In this document: piece by piece, positions 6,588 to 13,215 of the stretch | How the letters are laid out: every line of letters begins with the position of its first letter | How positions within the stretch are numbered: the stretch's first letter is position 1 | Assembly: GCA_903860855.1 (NCBI GenBank) | Contig: CAIOSF010000104.1 | Location: 1-16,531, forward strand | DNA: 16,531 nucleotides | Source: an uncultured Alphaproteobacteria bacterium | GTDB taxonomy: Bacteria; Pseudomonadota; Alphaproteobacteria; Rickettsiales; Midichloriaceae | Reading direction: 5' to 3' | Translations under genes and position numbers: made by a program | Notes under the pieces: model-generated | Told to the model about the DNA's origin: nothing | Seen by the model: the letters and a program-made list of their open reading frames with translations, nothing else | Database searches by the model: none

Positions 6588-8309
6588 ATGCAAGATTTAG
6601 GCTACATGCAGGACATTTTAATATTGCTAAGTGTTTCTATTATCATAGAAGTATTTATGACCAAATTAAAGATGAGTCCAGTATTGGGATATTTGGTTGT
6701 TGGTGCTTTAATAGGTAATAATGGATTCAATATAGTTACACCAAATGAATATACTGAGTCAATTGCAGAATTCGGAGTGGTTTTCCTGCTCTTCGTCATA
6801 GGATTGGAACTTACATTCGAGCGTTTAATAAGGATGAGGCTCCATGTTTTCGGATTCGGCACTATGCAGCTAGTTATAACCACTTATATCCTGGCGAATC
6901 TCATAAATACTTACTTTAAAATGAGCATATTGGTTAGTGGTGTGTTGGCTGCAGCCCTATCGTTATCGTCAACAGCCATAGTCTTGCAGGTTTTAGGAGA
7001 AAGCAAGAGACAACATACTCAAGTTGGACGTTTATCTCTAGCTGTATTGTTGATGCAGGATTTTGCTGTTGTTCCACTTCTGACAATCATTCCAATATTG
7101 ACTGAACAGTCCGGTAACATTGCTGGTGTTATTGGTATGGCCATGCTAAAGGCTGTTGGCACAATAGTTGTCATCACTATAATTGGGCGGATATTTTTGC
7201 GTCCGTTTTTCTCCCTTATAGGGTCAGCTAAAAAGGAAGAACTCTTTGTAACTACTGCTCTTTTTATCGTTCTTGGAGCATCATGGGTCACTAGTCAAAG
7301 AGGGTTATCCACAGCTATGGGAGCCTTTCTCGCCGGATTGTTGATTGCCGAAACCGAATACCGTAACAAAATTGAAGATAGTATCATGCCTTTTCAGGGC
7401 ATATTCCTTTCTCTCTTCTTCATCACCGTTGGTATGTCGATAGATATAGGTTTCATCATGAAAAATTTTAGCAAGATTATGTTGATAGCTGGTGTTTTGC
7501 TTGTTGTTAAATCAACTGTTATAGTAGTACTTTCAAAAATATTCCGTTTTACATGGGGATCATCAATTCACTCTGGCCTTCTTTTGTCGCAAGGTAGTGA
7601 GTTTGCATTCATTCTCCTTGCTATGGCGTCTAAGCAAAATATAATTCCATCACATACGGCCCAATTATTGCTTATGGTTGTTGCCTTCACTATGGCCATC
7701 ACCCCTCTGTTGGCAATCATCGGAGCGAAGATTGAGGATGGCCTCGGGAACATGGAGGAGCTTGATCCCCACCAGGAATTCAAGGGTGTCAGTGATTTAT
7801 CGTCACACGTAATCATAGCAGGCTTTGGTAGAGTTGGACGCATGGTTGCATATATGCTATCACAGGAGCAAATTGATTATATAGCGATAGATAGCAACGT
7901 AGCTTTAGTAAAAAAAGCCAGAGCTCAAGGATATCAGATATATCATGGTGATATGGCGAGTGATGGTACTTTAAAGGCAGTTGGGGCTAATAGGGCTGCA
8001 GCTATTGTCCTGAGCATGAGTGATAGAACGTCTCTACGCAAGGCAACACGTCTAGTTGCGAAAGAATTTAAGCATCTAAATATCGTAGTTAGGGTAGAAG
8101 ATTATAAACACGGATTTAAAATGAGGAAGCTTGGAGCTAGCTCGACTGTGGCAACCACAATCGAGACGGGACTACAGCTGGGTGGGGCTATATTGCGGGC
8201 CTTAAATATACCTGAGCATGATCTATTAGTAATAAAGGACAAAGTCCGTAGGGATGATTACTTGTTGGTTGAGGAGATCGAGTTGTTCAAGGGAGTCTCT
8301 GAAGGTTAG
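6588..8309 (+). CDS. Kef-type monovalent cation:proton antiporter (CPA2) with RCK domain
   Basis: This is an inner-membrane K+ (or Na+)/H+ antiporter of the CPA2 family, 573 residues long. Residues from about 7 to 380 form a dozen or so hydrophobic segments with family signatures: LGYLVVGALIG (33-43), FLLFVIGLELTF (66-77), LSLSSTAIVLQVLGE (123-137) and LLMQDFAVVPLL (154-165, with the conserved Gln157 and Asp158). The loop AETEYRNKIEDSIMPFQG and GMSID correspond to the regulatory loop region of KefB/KefC. From about 406 a RCK/TrkA-N Rossmann domain begins (HVIIAGFGRVG, glycines 412, 414 and 417; an acidic residue ends the second strand in YIAIDSN). The C-terminus is shorter than KefC (620). 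AGAGGT precedes the ATG with good spacing. Whether it is glutathione-gated like KefC cannot be told, so I give no symbol. Confidence 0.9.
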   Translation: MQDLGYMQDILILLSVSIIIEVFMTKLKMSPVLGYLVVGALIGNNGFNIVTPNEYTESIAEFGVVFLLFVIGLELTFERLIRMRLHVFGFGTMQLVITTYILANLINTYFKMSILVSGVLAAALSLSSTAIVLQVLGESKRQHTQVGRLSLAVLLMQDFAVVPLLTIIPILTEQSGNIAGVIGMAMLKAVGTIVVITIIGRIFLRPFFSLIGSAKKEELFVTTALFIVLGASWVTSQRGLSTAMGAFLAGLLIAETEYRNKIEDSIMPFQGIFLSLFFITVGMSIDIGFIMKNFSKIMLIAGVLLVVKSTVIVVLSKIFRFTWGSSIHSGLLLSQGSEFAFILLAMASKQNIIPSHTAQLLLMVVAFTMAITPLLAIIGAKIEDGLGNMEELDPHQEFKGVSDLSSHVIIAGFGRVGRMVAYMLSQEQIDYIAIDSNVALVKKARAQGYQIYHGDMASDGTLKAVGANRAAAIVLSMSDRTSLRKATRLVAKEFKHLNIVVRVEDYKHGFKMRKLGASSTVATTIETGLQLGGAILRALNIPEHDLLVIKDKVRRDDYLLVEEIELFKGVSEG

Positions 8310-8320
8310 AGAGATATTAT

Positions 8321-8369
8321 ATCAGTTCCAACATGAAATGAACGTTTTGCGAAATGAAATGACGTGGCC
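8321..8369. repeat. Short copy of the 5390-5487 repeat
   Basis: ATCAGTTCC at the left and ATGACGTGGCC at the right match the two ends of 5390-5487, with about 50 bases of interior missing. It sits just after the kef stop codon. Confidence 0.35.
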
Positions 8370-8378
8370 AGCTGACTA

Positions 8379-8576
8379 GGGCCTGTCATCAATTAAGCTG
8401 GCGAAATCACAGTGCAGTCATCCTGAGATGCAATGGACAAGCGAAGTCAAGCGAGTGCAGGATGACTGCACCGTGATCTTGGGATGAACAATCGGCTCTA
8501 CACATTTTTAAATTCTCGTATCTAACTATTGGATTTTTCATCATGCTTTTTTGTGATATTAATTAATGACAGGCTC
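8379..8576. mobile_element. MITE-like element, 198 bp, TA-flanked
   Basis: The terminal inverted repeats are GGGCCTGTCATCAATTAA (8379-8396) and its complement at 8559-8576, 16 of 18 positions matching. Each end is directly flanked by TA (8377-8378 and 8577-8578), the duplication typical of IS630/Tc1-mariner transposition. The interior has no coding frame, so it would be non-autonomous. It contains a second, nested inverted repeat at 8406-8477. No transposase is seen in the window. Confidence 0.65.
8406..8477. repeat. Nested 20-bp inverted repeat (hairpin)
   Basis: The 20-base arm at 8406-8425 (core GTGCAGTCATCCTG) is complementary to 8458-8477 (core CAGGATGACTGCAC) with a single mismatch. 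The loop is 32 bases. The TCATCCTGAG core also appears at 10930-10939. The strong hairpin could act on transcripts from either side, or be a palindromic repeat that inserted into the larger element. Confidence 0.7.
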
Positions 8577-8727
8577 TAATTTTATAAATTATTGTTGATT
8601 TTATATCTTTTTATTGAAATCATCTAGTAATCCCGAGAGGAAGGTTGATGCAATTGAGATTAGTGGCATATGATGAGGACGGTGTATCGGTTATATTTAC
8701 ATTTATATAGTTATATGAAACTAAGTC

Positions 8728-8856
8728 ATGAATAATCTGGATAATGATCGAGTGATCACGGGGGGGGGGGTAGTTTTTTGCATTCTGCGCTATCTTGGTG
8801 GTTGGTGTTGCGGCTTGTTTGTTTGTAGAGGAGCGAGTAACAGAAATCTTTTGTGA
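8728..8856 (+). pseudogene. 5' fragment of the histidine kinase, with poly-G tract
   Basis: The ATG at 8728 opens MNNLDNDRVITGGG and then runs through the G tract into a frame that stops at 8854-8856. The membrane helix of the kinase (FFAFCAILVVGVAACLF) lies one frame away, entered after the T tract at 8774-8779. A one-base change in the T tract (6 to 5), or one extra G plus one extra T, would fuse this N-terminus to the sensor frame at 8795-9634. No other ATG precedes the helix in the sensor frame, which has TAG at 8771-8773. I therefore take this as the natural start of the kinase. Confidence 0.45.
8760..8770. repeat. Mononucleotide tract of 11 G
   Basis: Eleven consecutive G interrupt an AT-rich region, ten codons after a candidate start codon and immediately before the first membrane helix of a sensor kinase. 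Tracts of this kind near the 5' end of surface or regulatory genes are known slippage sites for phase variation. Length calls of such tracts are also error-prone. Confidence 0.8.
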
Positions 8857-9634
8857 TAGCTTTGTATCCAACACTAGAGCAATCGCTGCAAATATTGAGG
8901 AAGTAGATCATCAGATGCAAGATACCCTGGTTGCTGCTAGTGTTGGTTTCAGGGGGTTGCTATTACAAAATCCAAATCCTACGCCGGCAAAGTTGAGGCA
9001 ATGGGCATCGGAACTAAAGGTTTCAGGGCTAGAAATATTCACGAAAACTGGCTATATGAAAGGTAGGATGGTTGTATCAACTCTTGATCTGGATGATAAG
9101 CAGCAAGCCTTTTATCATGATCACAACCTAACATCGGATGAGGAGGCAAGCACAGTTAATGATTATGATATTAAGTACGAGCCATTTAGGTATGATAGCA
9201 GTTATCCGGGATCAGCCTCCCAAGCGACCATGGTTGTATGGCATAAAGATTTAGGTTTATGGCTAAACACAACTTTTGTGTCTAATGATATGGAAAACAT
9301 ACTAAAGAAGTATTTAAAAATTTATTCTCATCTCCTTTCTGTATCAATCGCATCGCCATCTGGTCAAATTATGTTTCGTGCAGGAAGCGATATTGCTAAA
9401 GTAAATAAAGTGGAGATGGTGAATGAATATAAAAACAAGGCTATTTCAGTCAGTGCAGAGACAGTTATCAGTTATATTCTATCATTTGGCAAGATTTATA
9501 CGCTAGAATCGTTCAAAACTAGGCATAAGGCTCTTTTAAATGATAATGCAGAATATTTCTATGTTTTAGATGCGGTTTTCTCAAAAGCTGAGTTAAACCA
9601 TCAGATTTTGGTAACTAGAATTTTTTTGGTATAA
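8795..9634 (+). CDS. Histidine kinase, sensor part (frameshifted gene)
   Basis: This open frame of 279 residues has only a TTG as formal start, inside a membrane helix (AILVVGVAACLFV). After the helix come about 240 residues that look extracytoplasmic: a long N-terminal helix (FVSNTRAIAANIEEVDHQMQ) and then mixed alpha/beta sequence with a WHKDLGLW segment and SIASPSGQIMFRAG, in the style of a Cache/PAS-like sensor. The end (VTRIFLV, then TAA) is the first half of a second membrane helix that continues in the next frame. The frame breaks at the T7 tract 9621-9627: an eighth T would give RIFFGIIMLLGSMVIHLAG, a complete helix leading into the kinase part. The ligand is not recognisable. Confidence 0.65.
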   Translation: MVVGVAACLFVEERVTEIFCDSFVSNTRAIAANIEEVDHQMQDTLVAASVGFRGLLLQNPNPTPAKLRQWASELKVSGLEIFTKTGYMKGRMVVSTLDLDDKQQAFYHDHNLTSDEEASTVNDYDIKYEPFRYDSSYPGSASQATMVVWHKDLGLWLNTTFVSNDMENILKKYLKIYSHLLSVSIASPSGQIMFRAGSDIAKVNKVEMVNEYKNKAISVSAETVISYILSFGKIYTLESFKTRHKALLNDNAEYFYVLDAVFSKAELNHQILVTRIFLV

Positions 9635-9636
9635 TA

Positions 9637-10380
9637 ATGCTATTGGGATCAATGGTGATCCATCTAGCTGGCCAGCATAATAGATCTGAAAAAAAGAGGC
9701 TCCTGATCCAGATATTATCCCAACAAGTTTACCATGATGTCGCCACCTCTTACGCGGCCCTTCAGGCTCTTGCTGATAAATTTGAGGATGCTGGCCGCAT
9801 GAGGGAAGAAGACGTCAATGACATAAAGGACGTTGTCTGGAGCATTAAGGCGATAACACATAACCTATCATCTGACCACTATACCAAGGAATGGAAGAGA
9901 GGAAGAGGGAGGCCTGTGCAGCCAGAGATGGTTTATCCCATAGTCAACAAAATTGTTTTGCGATATAGAATGCAATATCAACGAGATAGGTTGGAAATCA
10001 CCTTTCCCATCAATACCAGTCATTCCACCATCTTTTGCTTGATAAGCCAGTCTGAAATTGAGAGGATAATGACGAATCTCATCCAAAACTCGATAGAGTC
10101 TGTATCGGCTGATCGAAAAGCAATTGTCTCTGTTTCTCTCGAGAAAATTGGGCTAAATGCTGTAATCAAGATCATCGATAATGGTGGAGGGATGTCTGAT
10201 AATGCGATCGCTATGATAAAATCAGGAAAAAGATTCACCCAAGGCAAACCAGATGGTCGTGGCATCGGCCTGTCTTACCTGGTGGAAACGATTAGGAAAT
10301 ATCGCGGTGACATCGAGATTAGCAGTAGGTTAAGCGATGAAGAGGGAAATCAGGGGGGAGGGGGACGTCCATCACCCTAA
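9637..10380 (+). CDS. Histidine kinase, dimerisation and ATPase part (frameshifted gene)
   Basis: The 247-residue frame starts inside the second membrane helix (MLLGSMVIHLAGQ). The phosphoacceptor helix carries QVYHDVATSYAAL, so His33 (followed by Asp34) is the likely phosphorylation site; the usual following Pro is absent. HATPase_c motifs are complete: N box MTNLIQNSIES (145-155), DNGGGM (181-186) and GRGIGLSYL (208-216). The final residues GGGGRPSP are out of frame. One more G in the tracts at 10353-10364 would restore GTSITLTMPI, the normal last strand of the ATPase domain, and run straight into the receiver frame at 10383. Here it would phosphorylate its own receiver or another regulator at the membrane. 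Confidence 0.72.
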   Translation: MLLGSMVIHLAGQHNRSEKKRLLIQILSQQVYHDVATSYAALQALADKFEDAGRMREEDVNDIKDVVWSIKAITHNLSSDHYTKEWKRGRGRPVQPEMVYPIVNKIVLRYRMQYQRDRLEITFPINTSHSTIFCLISQSEIERIMTNLIQNSIESVSADRKAIVSVSLEKIGLNAVIKIIDNGGGMSDNAIAMIKSGKRFTQGKPDGRGIGLSYLVETIRKYRGDIEISSRLSDEEGNQGGGGRPSP

Positions 10381-10382
10381 CA

Positions 10383-10871
10383 ATGCCTATTAGTGAGACT
10401 CCATCCTGGTTGATAACCAAGATAGAGCTTCGGCCAAATACAATTATAGTGATAGCTGATGATTCAGATATTATTCATCAAATATGGAGAAATAAACTCA
10501 GAAATCATAGGAAAGTAAAATCCGTAATATATATCGATTCTTTAAAAGAATTAGAGGATTTCGTTACGAAGACTATGTTTAGCGAAGCAAAGACTAGATA
10601 TGAGGAAAAAACTACCAGGAATGAAACTGGTCATGGGGCTGGCTGCGACGAGGGCAAGATCCTCTATATCATCGATAATCATTTCAAAGATAGATATTTC
10701 AGTGGTACTTTTGACTCTGGCGTTATGCTAATAGAACGATATCATCTGGAAAAACAGGCGATTCTATGCACTGGCCAGGCCCTCAGAGATGGTGAGCTTG
10801 CATATGAGTGTAAAATCCTGGGAATCAAACTCCTACCAAAAGAATTTGTGAGTTTGATAGAGGTGGTATAA
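10383..10871 (+). CDS. Receiver domain of the hybrid histidine kinase
   Basis: The 162-residue frame has the hallmarks of a CheY-like receiver: an acidic pair Asp26-Asp27 (VIADDSD), phosphoacceptor Asp98 (ILYIIDNHF), Thr130 (AILCTG) and Lys153 (KLLPKEF). Between the second helix and the third strand, residues of about 65-92 are an extra charged, probably disordered insert. The start MPISE corresponds to the end of the ATPase domain when the frame is corrected, so this is most likely the C-terminal part of one hybrid kinase, not a separate regulator. No DNA-binding output domain follows, and the next gene is convergent. Confidence 0.68.
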   Translation: MPISETPSWLITKIELRPNTIIVIADDSDIIHQIWRNKLRNHRKVKSVIYIDSLKELEDFVTKTMFSEAKTRYEEKTTRNETGHGAGCDEGKILYIIDNHFKDRYFSGTFDSGVMLIERYHLEKQAILCTGQALRDGELAYECKILGIKLLPKEFVSLIEVV

Positions 10872-10924
10872 TCTGGGGGCCAGTAGGTTACTTATATACA
10901 GTATCAAGGAATTCTATAGAACCG

Positions 10925-10953
10925 TTTAGTCATCCTGAGCTCTTTTGACTAAA
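10925..10953. terminator. Weak hairpin between converging genes
   Basis: TTTAGTCA (10925-10932) pairs with TGACTAAA (10946-10953) around a 13-base loop. It is 50 bases after the receiver stop and about 90 after the miaA stop on the other strand. It has no good U-run on either strand, so any terminator role is uncertain. Confidence 0.25.
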
Positions 10954-11046
10954 ACCAAATTTTCAACTTTTTCAATTCTACATAATTGATGGAATCTATA
11001 TATGTAATAACTCATAATTTATATGTTGTCGGGTGAGCGTCCAGCA

Positions 11047-11994
11047 CTACGGAACCATACTGGGCTTAAGAATGATATCTGGCTTAATTTGATTACGAAA
11101 CCAGGTCATTTGCCTTTTAGCATAGTTACGAGTAGCTTGTTGTACCGATTCTATCATCACCTTCAACGTCATAATGCCATCAAGATAGGCTCGTACCTCC
11201 TTAACACCTATGGCTTTATGCTTGGTTTCTCGGCTTAAAGCAGCCACTTCTCGCAGTAAGCCACCATCTAGCATTAGTAAAAATCTCGCGTTTATATTGC
11301 AGTATAATTCTTCTCTGGGTGGAGATAATAGAATAACAAAAAAATCTTCTCTTCGATAATGACCAGTCTTACCCATATCATGCCATTCGGATAATTTCCT
11401 ACCTGTTTGCCAGAAAACCTCTAATCCCCTAGCGATTCTTTGTGAATCAGTAGATTTGAGTTTCGCAGCGAGTTTTGGATCTATAACCTTAAGCATATTG
11501 TACATCTTGATTATACCAACCTCCTCTAAAAGAGAACGAGATCTTTGCCGGAATTCCCCCTTGGTTTCAGGTATAGATGACATCCCATCCATCAATGCGC
11601 TGATGTACATTCCGCTTCCGCCTACAAGTATTGGTGTTTGTGGATGAGCACTGGGCAGATCTTGGAATCGACCAGCTATACAGCTGTCTATCTCTTTATG
11701 AGCTAAACCAAGCCAATCACATACGGAAAAACTCTCTGAACATGAAACTATATTGTATAGCTTATGAGAAGAATTTGTTGATGTCATTACGGGTGATGCA
11801 GTGAGTATTGGCAATTCCTTATATACTTGAACTGCGTCGCAATTTATTATCACCACATCCAAATTTCTAGATAATTGGGCTGCAAAGCTAGATTTTCCAC
11901 TTGCGGTTGCCCCACATACGATTATGATCTTGTCTCTAATGCTTTGGATATCACTTATAGTTGATAAATTTAGCGTCGGATAGGGTGTTACCAT
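11047..11994 (-). CDS. miaA: tRNA dimethylallyltransferase
   Basis: MiaA transfers a dimethylallyl group from DMAPP to N6 of A37 in tRNAs reading UNN codons, the first step toward ms2i6A. The 315-residue length is standard. Visible motifs are the P-loop CGATASGKS (27-35; most homologues have GPTASGKS), the DMAPP/tRNA site NCDAVQVYKELPILTASP (51-68, catalytic Asp53), LVGGSGMYISALMDG, TDSQRIARGLEVFWQTGR, KAIGVKEVRAYLDG and the C-terminal RNYAKRQMTWFRNQI. GAGAGG sits very close to the ATG at 11994. It is in the same direction as flgL and flgK, with a 137-base gap holding a repeat copy, so it may have its own promoter. Confidence 0.96.
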   Translation of the reverse strand: MVTPYPTLNLSTISDIQSIRDKIIIVCGATASGKSSFAAQLSRNLDVVIINCDAVQVYKELPILTASPVMTSTNSSHKLYNIVSCSESFSVCDWLGLAHKEIDSCIAGRFQDLPSAHPQTPILVGGSGMYISALMDGMSSIPETKGEFRQRSRSLLEEVGIIKMYNMLKVIDPKLAAKLKSTDSQRIARGLEVFWQTGRKLSEWHDMGKTGHYRREDFFVILLSPPREELYCNINARFLLMLDGGLLREVAALSRETKHKAIGVKEVRAYLDGIMTLKVMIESVQQATRNYAKRQMTWFRNQIKPDIILKPSMVP

Positions 11995-12045
11995 TCCTCT
12001 CTAACCTGTTTTACTTTGCTGATAAATAACCAATTTTATAATGCA

Positions 12046-12117
12046 ATACCAGTTCCCGATTTTCACTACTGCTGTTTTACTCGTCGCTCCTCCTCTATTG
12101 CATTTAAAAACTGGTAT
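12046..12117. repeat. Inverted-repeat element, copy 3 (72 bp, internally deleted)
   Basis: It begins ATACCAGTTCCCGATTTT, identical to the first 18 bases of copy 1 (42-59), and shares ACTCGTCGCTC. It then jumps to TTGCATTTAAAAACTGGTAT at the right end. The core found in the other two copies is missing. It lies 15 bases beyond the flgL stop and before miaA; the paired ends could fold into a hairpin in transcripts running from flgL to miaA. Confidence 0.7.
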
Positions 12118-12131
12118 AAGAGGACTTGGTG

Positions 12132-13124
12132 TTACATATAATTGACAAAGCTCATCTCTGTTATCTTCTTCGTAGTAGCGAATAACATTCTCAACGTGTT
12201 GCCAAGTTGCATGATTTCCAGCATTTTTTGCGCTCTTTCTGATTCATCCATACCGTTGAGATTAAAGTACATCTGGGATAGATAGGTAATCTCCTCTTCC
12301 TTTTGTTGTATGGTATCGTAGACAATGCCATGAGCCCTACCAACTCGCTCTATCATGCTACTTACTAAAGGAAAAGCCTCATTTATCAGGCTTTCTCCCC
12401 TAGCCACTATATCTTTGTCGAAGGAGCCATCGGCTTTTTGGCTATTTTTCAGAATATGCAAGCCAGCTATCAGTTTCTGAAAACCATCATCATTAGCTCT
12501 AACGCCATAAGGAAAGGTATTTGCGTCGATATATATGGCGCTATCAAAATCATCCCCTTGATAATAATTAGCTGTGACATTGCCATCGACCACATTGGTA
12601 TTATTCACAATATCAATCACTGGCTGAATTGTAGTCCTCGATCCGCTGAACAAATATCTGCCATAACTTGAAGTATTAAGAGCTGCTTGCAGCAAGGTAA
12701 GCTTGGCCGTTGATTCAAGTCTTATATCGAAAGTCGCTATGCCACCCTGAAGGTTCATCGCAGTTGCAGCCATCTCTCTAGCATCTTCCACCATTGCAGT
12801 GAACGCTCTTGTGCGATTTTCCATCTCATTAAAGAAAGCATCAGCCCACTGAAGATTCTGGAGACTGTTATTATGTGACTTAATTGAGTCTTCAACGGCC
12901 AGAGACCTCTCTGCTATAACTGGAGGTAATTCATAGTAGTGCAGAGCTTCCACATTCCCACCAATCGAATCACTTACATCTTGAATGCCCTGTTTTATCG
13001 AATCTATTGCATCTAGAGAGTTATTGGAGGCAGCTCTATCGCTAACTGTTGGTACAGTTGCCCCTGATGTCACCATTGTGTAGCTTTTGATCATATTCTT
13101 ATTCCAATCCCATGTTGATAACAT
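12132..13124 (-). CDS. flgL: Flagellar hook-filament junction protein FlgL (HAP3)
   Basis: FlgL is exported through the flagellar type III system and forms the junction between FlgK and the filament. The 330 residues include the family region around residues 86-161 (LQNLQWADAFFNEMENRT to SYGRYLFSGSRT) and a C-terminal helical D0/D1 segment ending MSFVNYM, comparable to the usual SLLDFL ending. The N-terminus is unusual: the normal MRISTNQ...G..DDP opening is replaced by LSTWDWNKNMIKSYTMVTSG, and no DDP motif is clear. I use the ATG at 13124. There is no Shine-Dalgarno; a perfect 9-bp hairpin ends one base before the start codon. It follows flgK by 91 bases, the usual gene order. Confidence 0.85.
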   Translation of the reverse strand: MLSTWDWNKNMIKSYTMVTSGATVPTVSDRAASNNSLDAIDSIKQGIQDVSDSIGGNVEALHYYELPPVIAERSLAVEDSIKSHNNSLQNLQWADAFFNEMENRTRAFTAMVEDAREMAATAMNLQGGIATFDIRLESTAKLTLLQAALNTSSYGRYLFSGSRTTIQPVIDIVNNTNVVDGNVTANYYQGDDFDSAIYIDANTFPYGVRANDDGFQKLIAGLHILKNSQKADGSFDKDIVARGESLINEAFPLVSSMIERVGRAHGIVYDTIQQKEEEITYLSQMYFNLNGMDESERAQKMLEIMQLGNTLRMLFATTKKITEMSFVNYM

Positions 13125-13146
13125 TGATAACAGCTATCTGTTATCA
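13125..13146. promoter_or_regulatory. Perfect 9-bp hairpin at the flgL start
   Basis: TGATAACAG (13125-13133) is the exact complement of CTGTTATCA (13138-13146) around a 4-base loop. It lies where the flgL ribosome binding site should be, in the flgK-flgL gap. It could be an RNA hairpin that sets flgL translation or transcript processing, or an operator-like dyad. Confidence 0.5.
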
Positions 13147-13215
13147 TAAATAACTTTTTGCATTCCTATAAAACTCCGTGTGAGATCCGAAGCTACAATT
13201 CATCGCAGAAGTGTA

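Larger units (their letters stand above)
8310..8727. other. Gene-free stretch after kef
   Basis: No credible coding frame was seen on either strand. The stretch is accounted for by the short repeat at 8321-8369, the element at 8379-8576 and about 150 AT-rich bases leading to the histidine kinase locus, which may hold its promoter. Confidence 0.6.
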
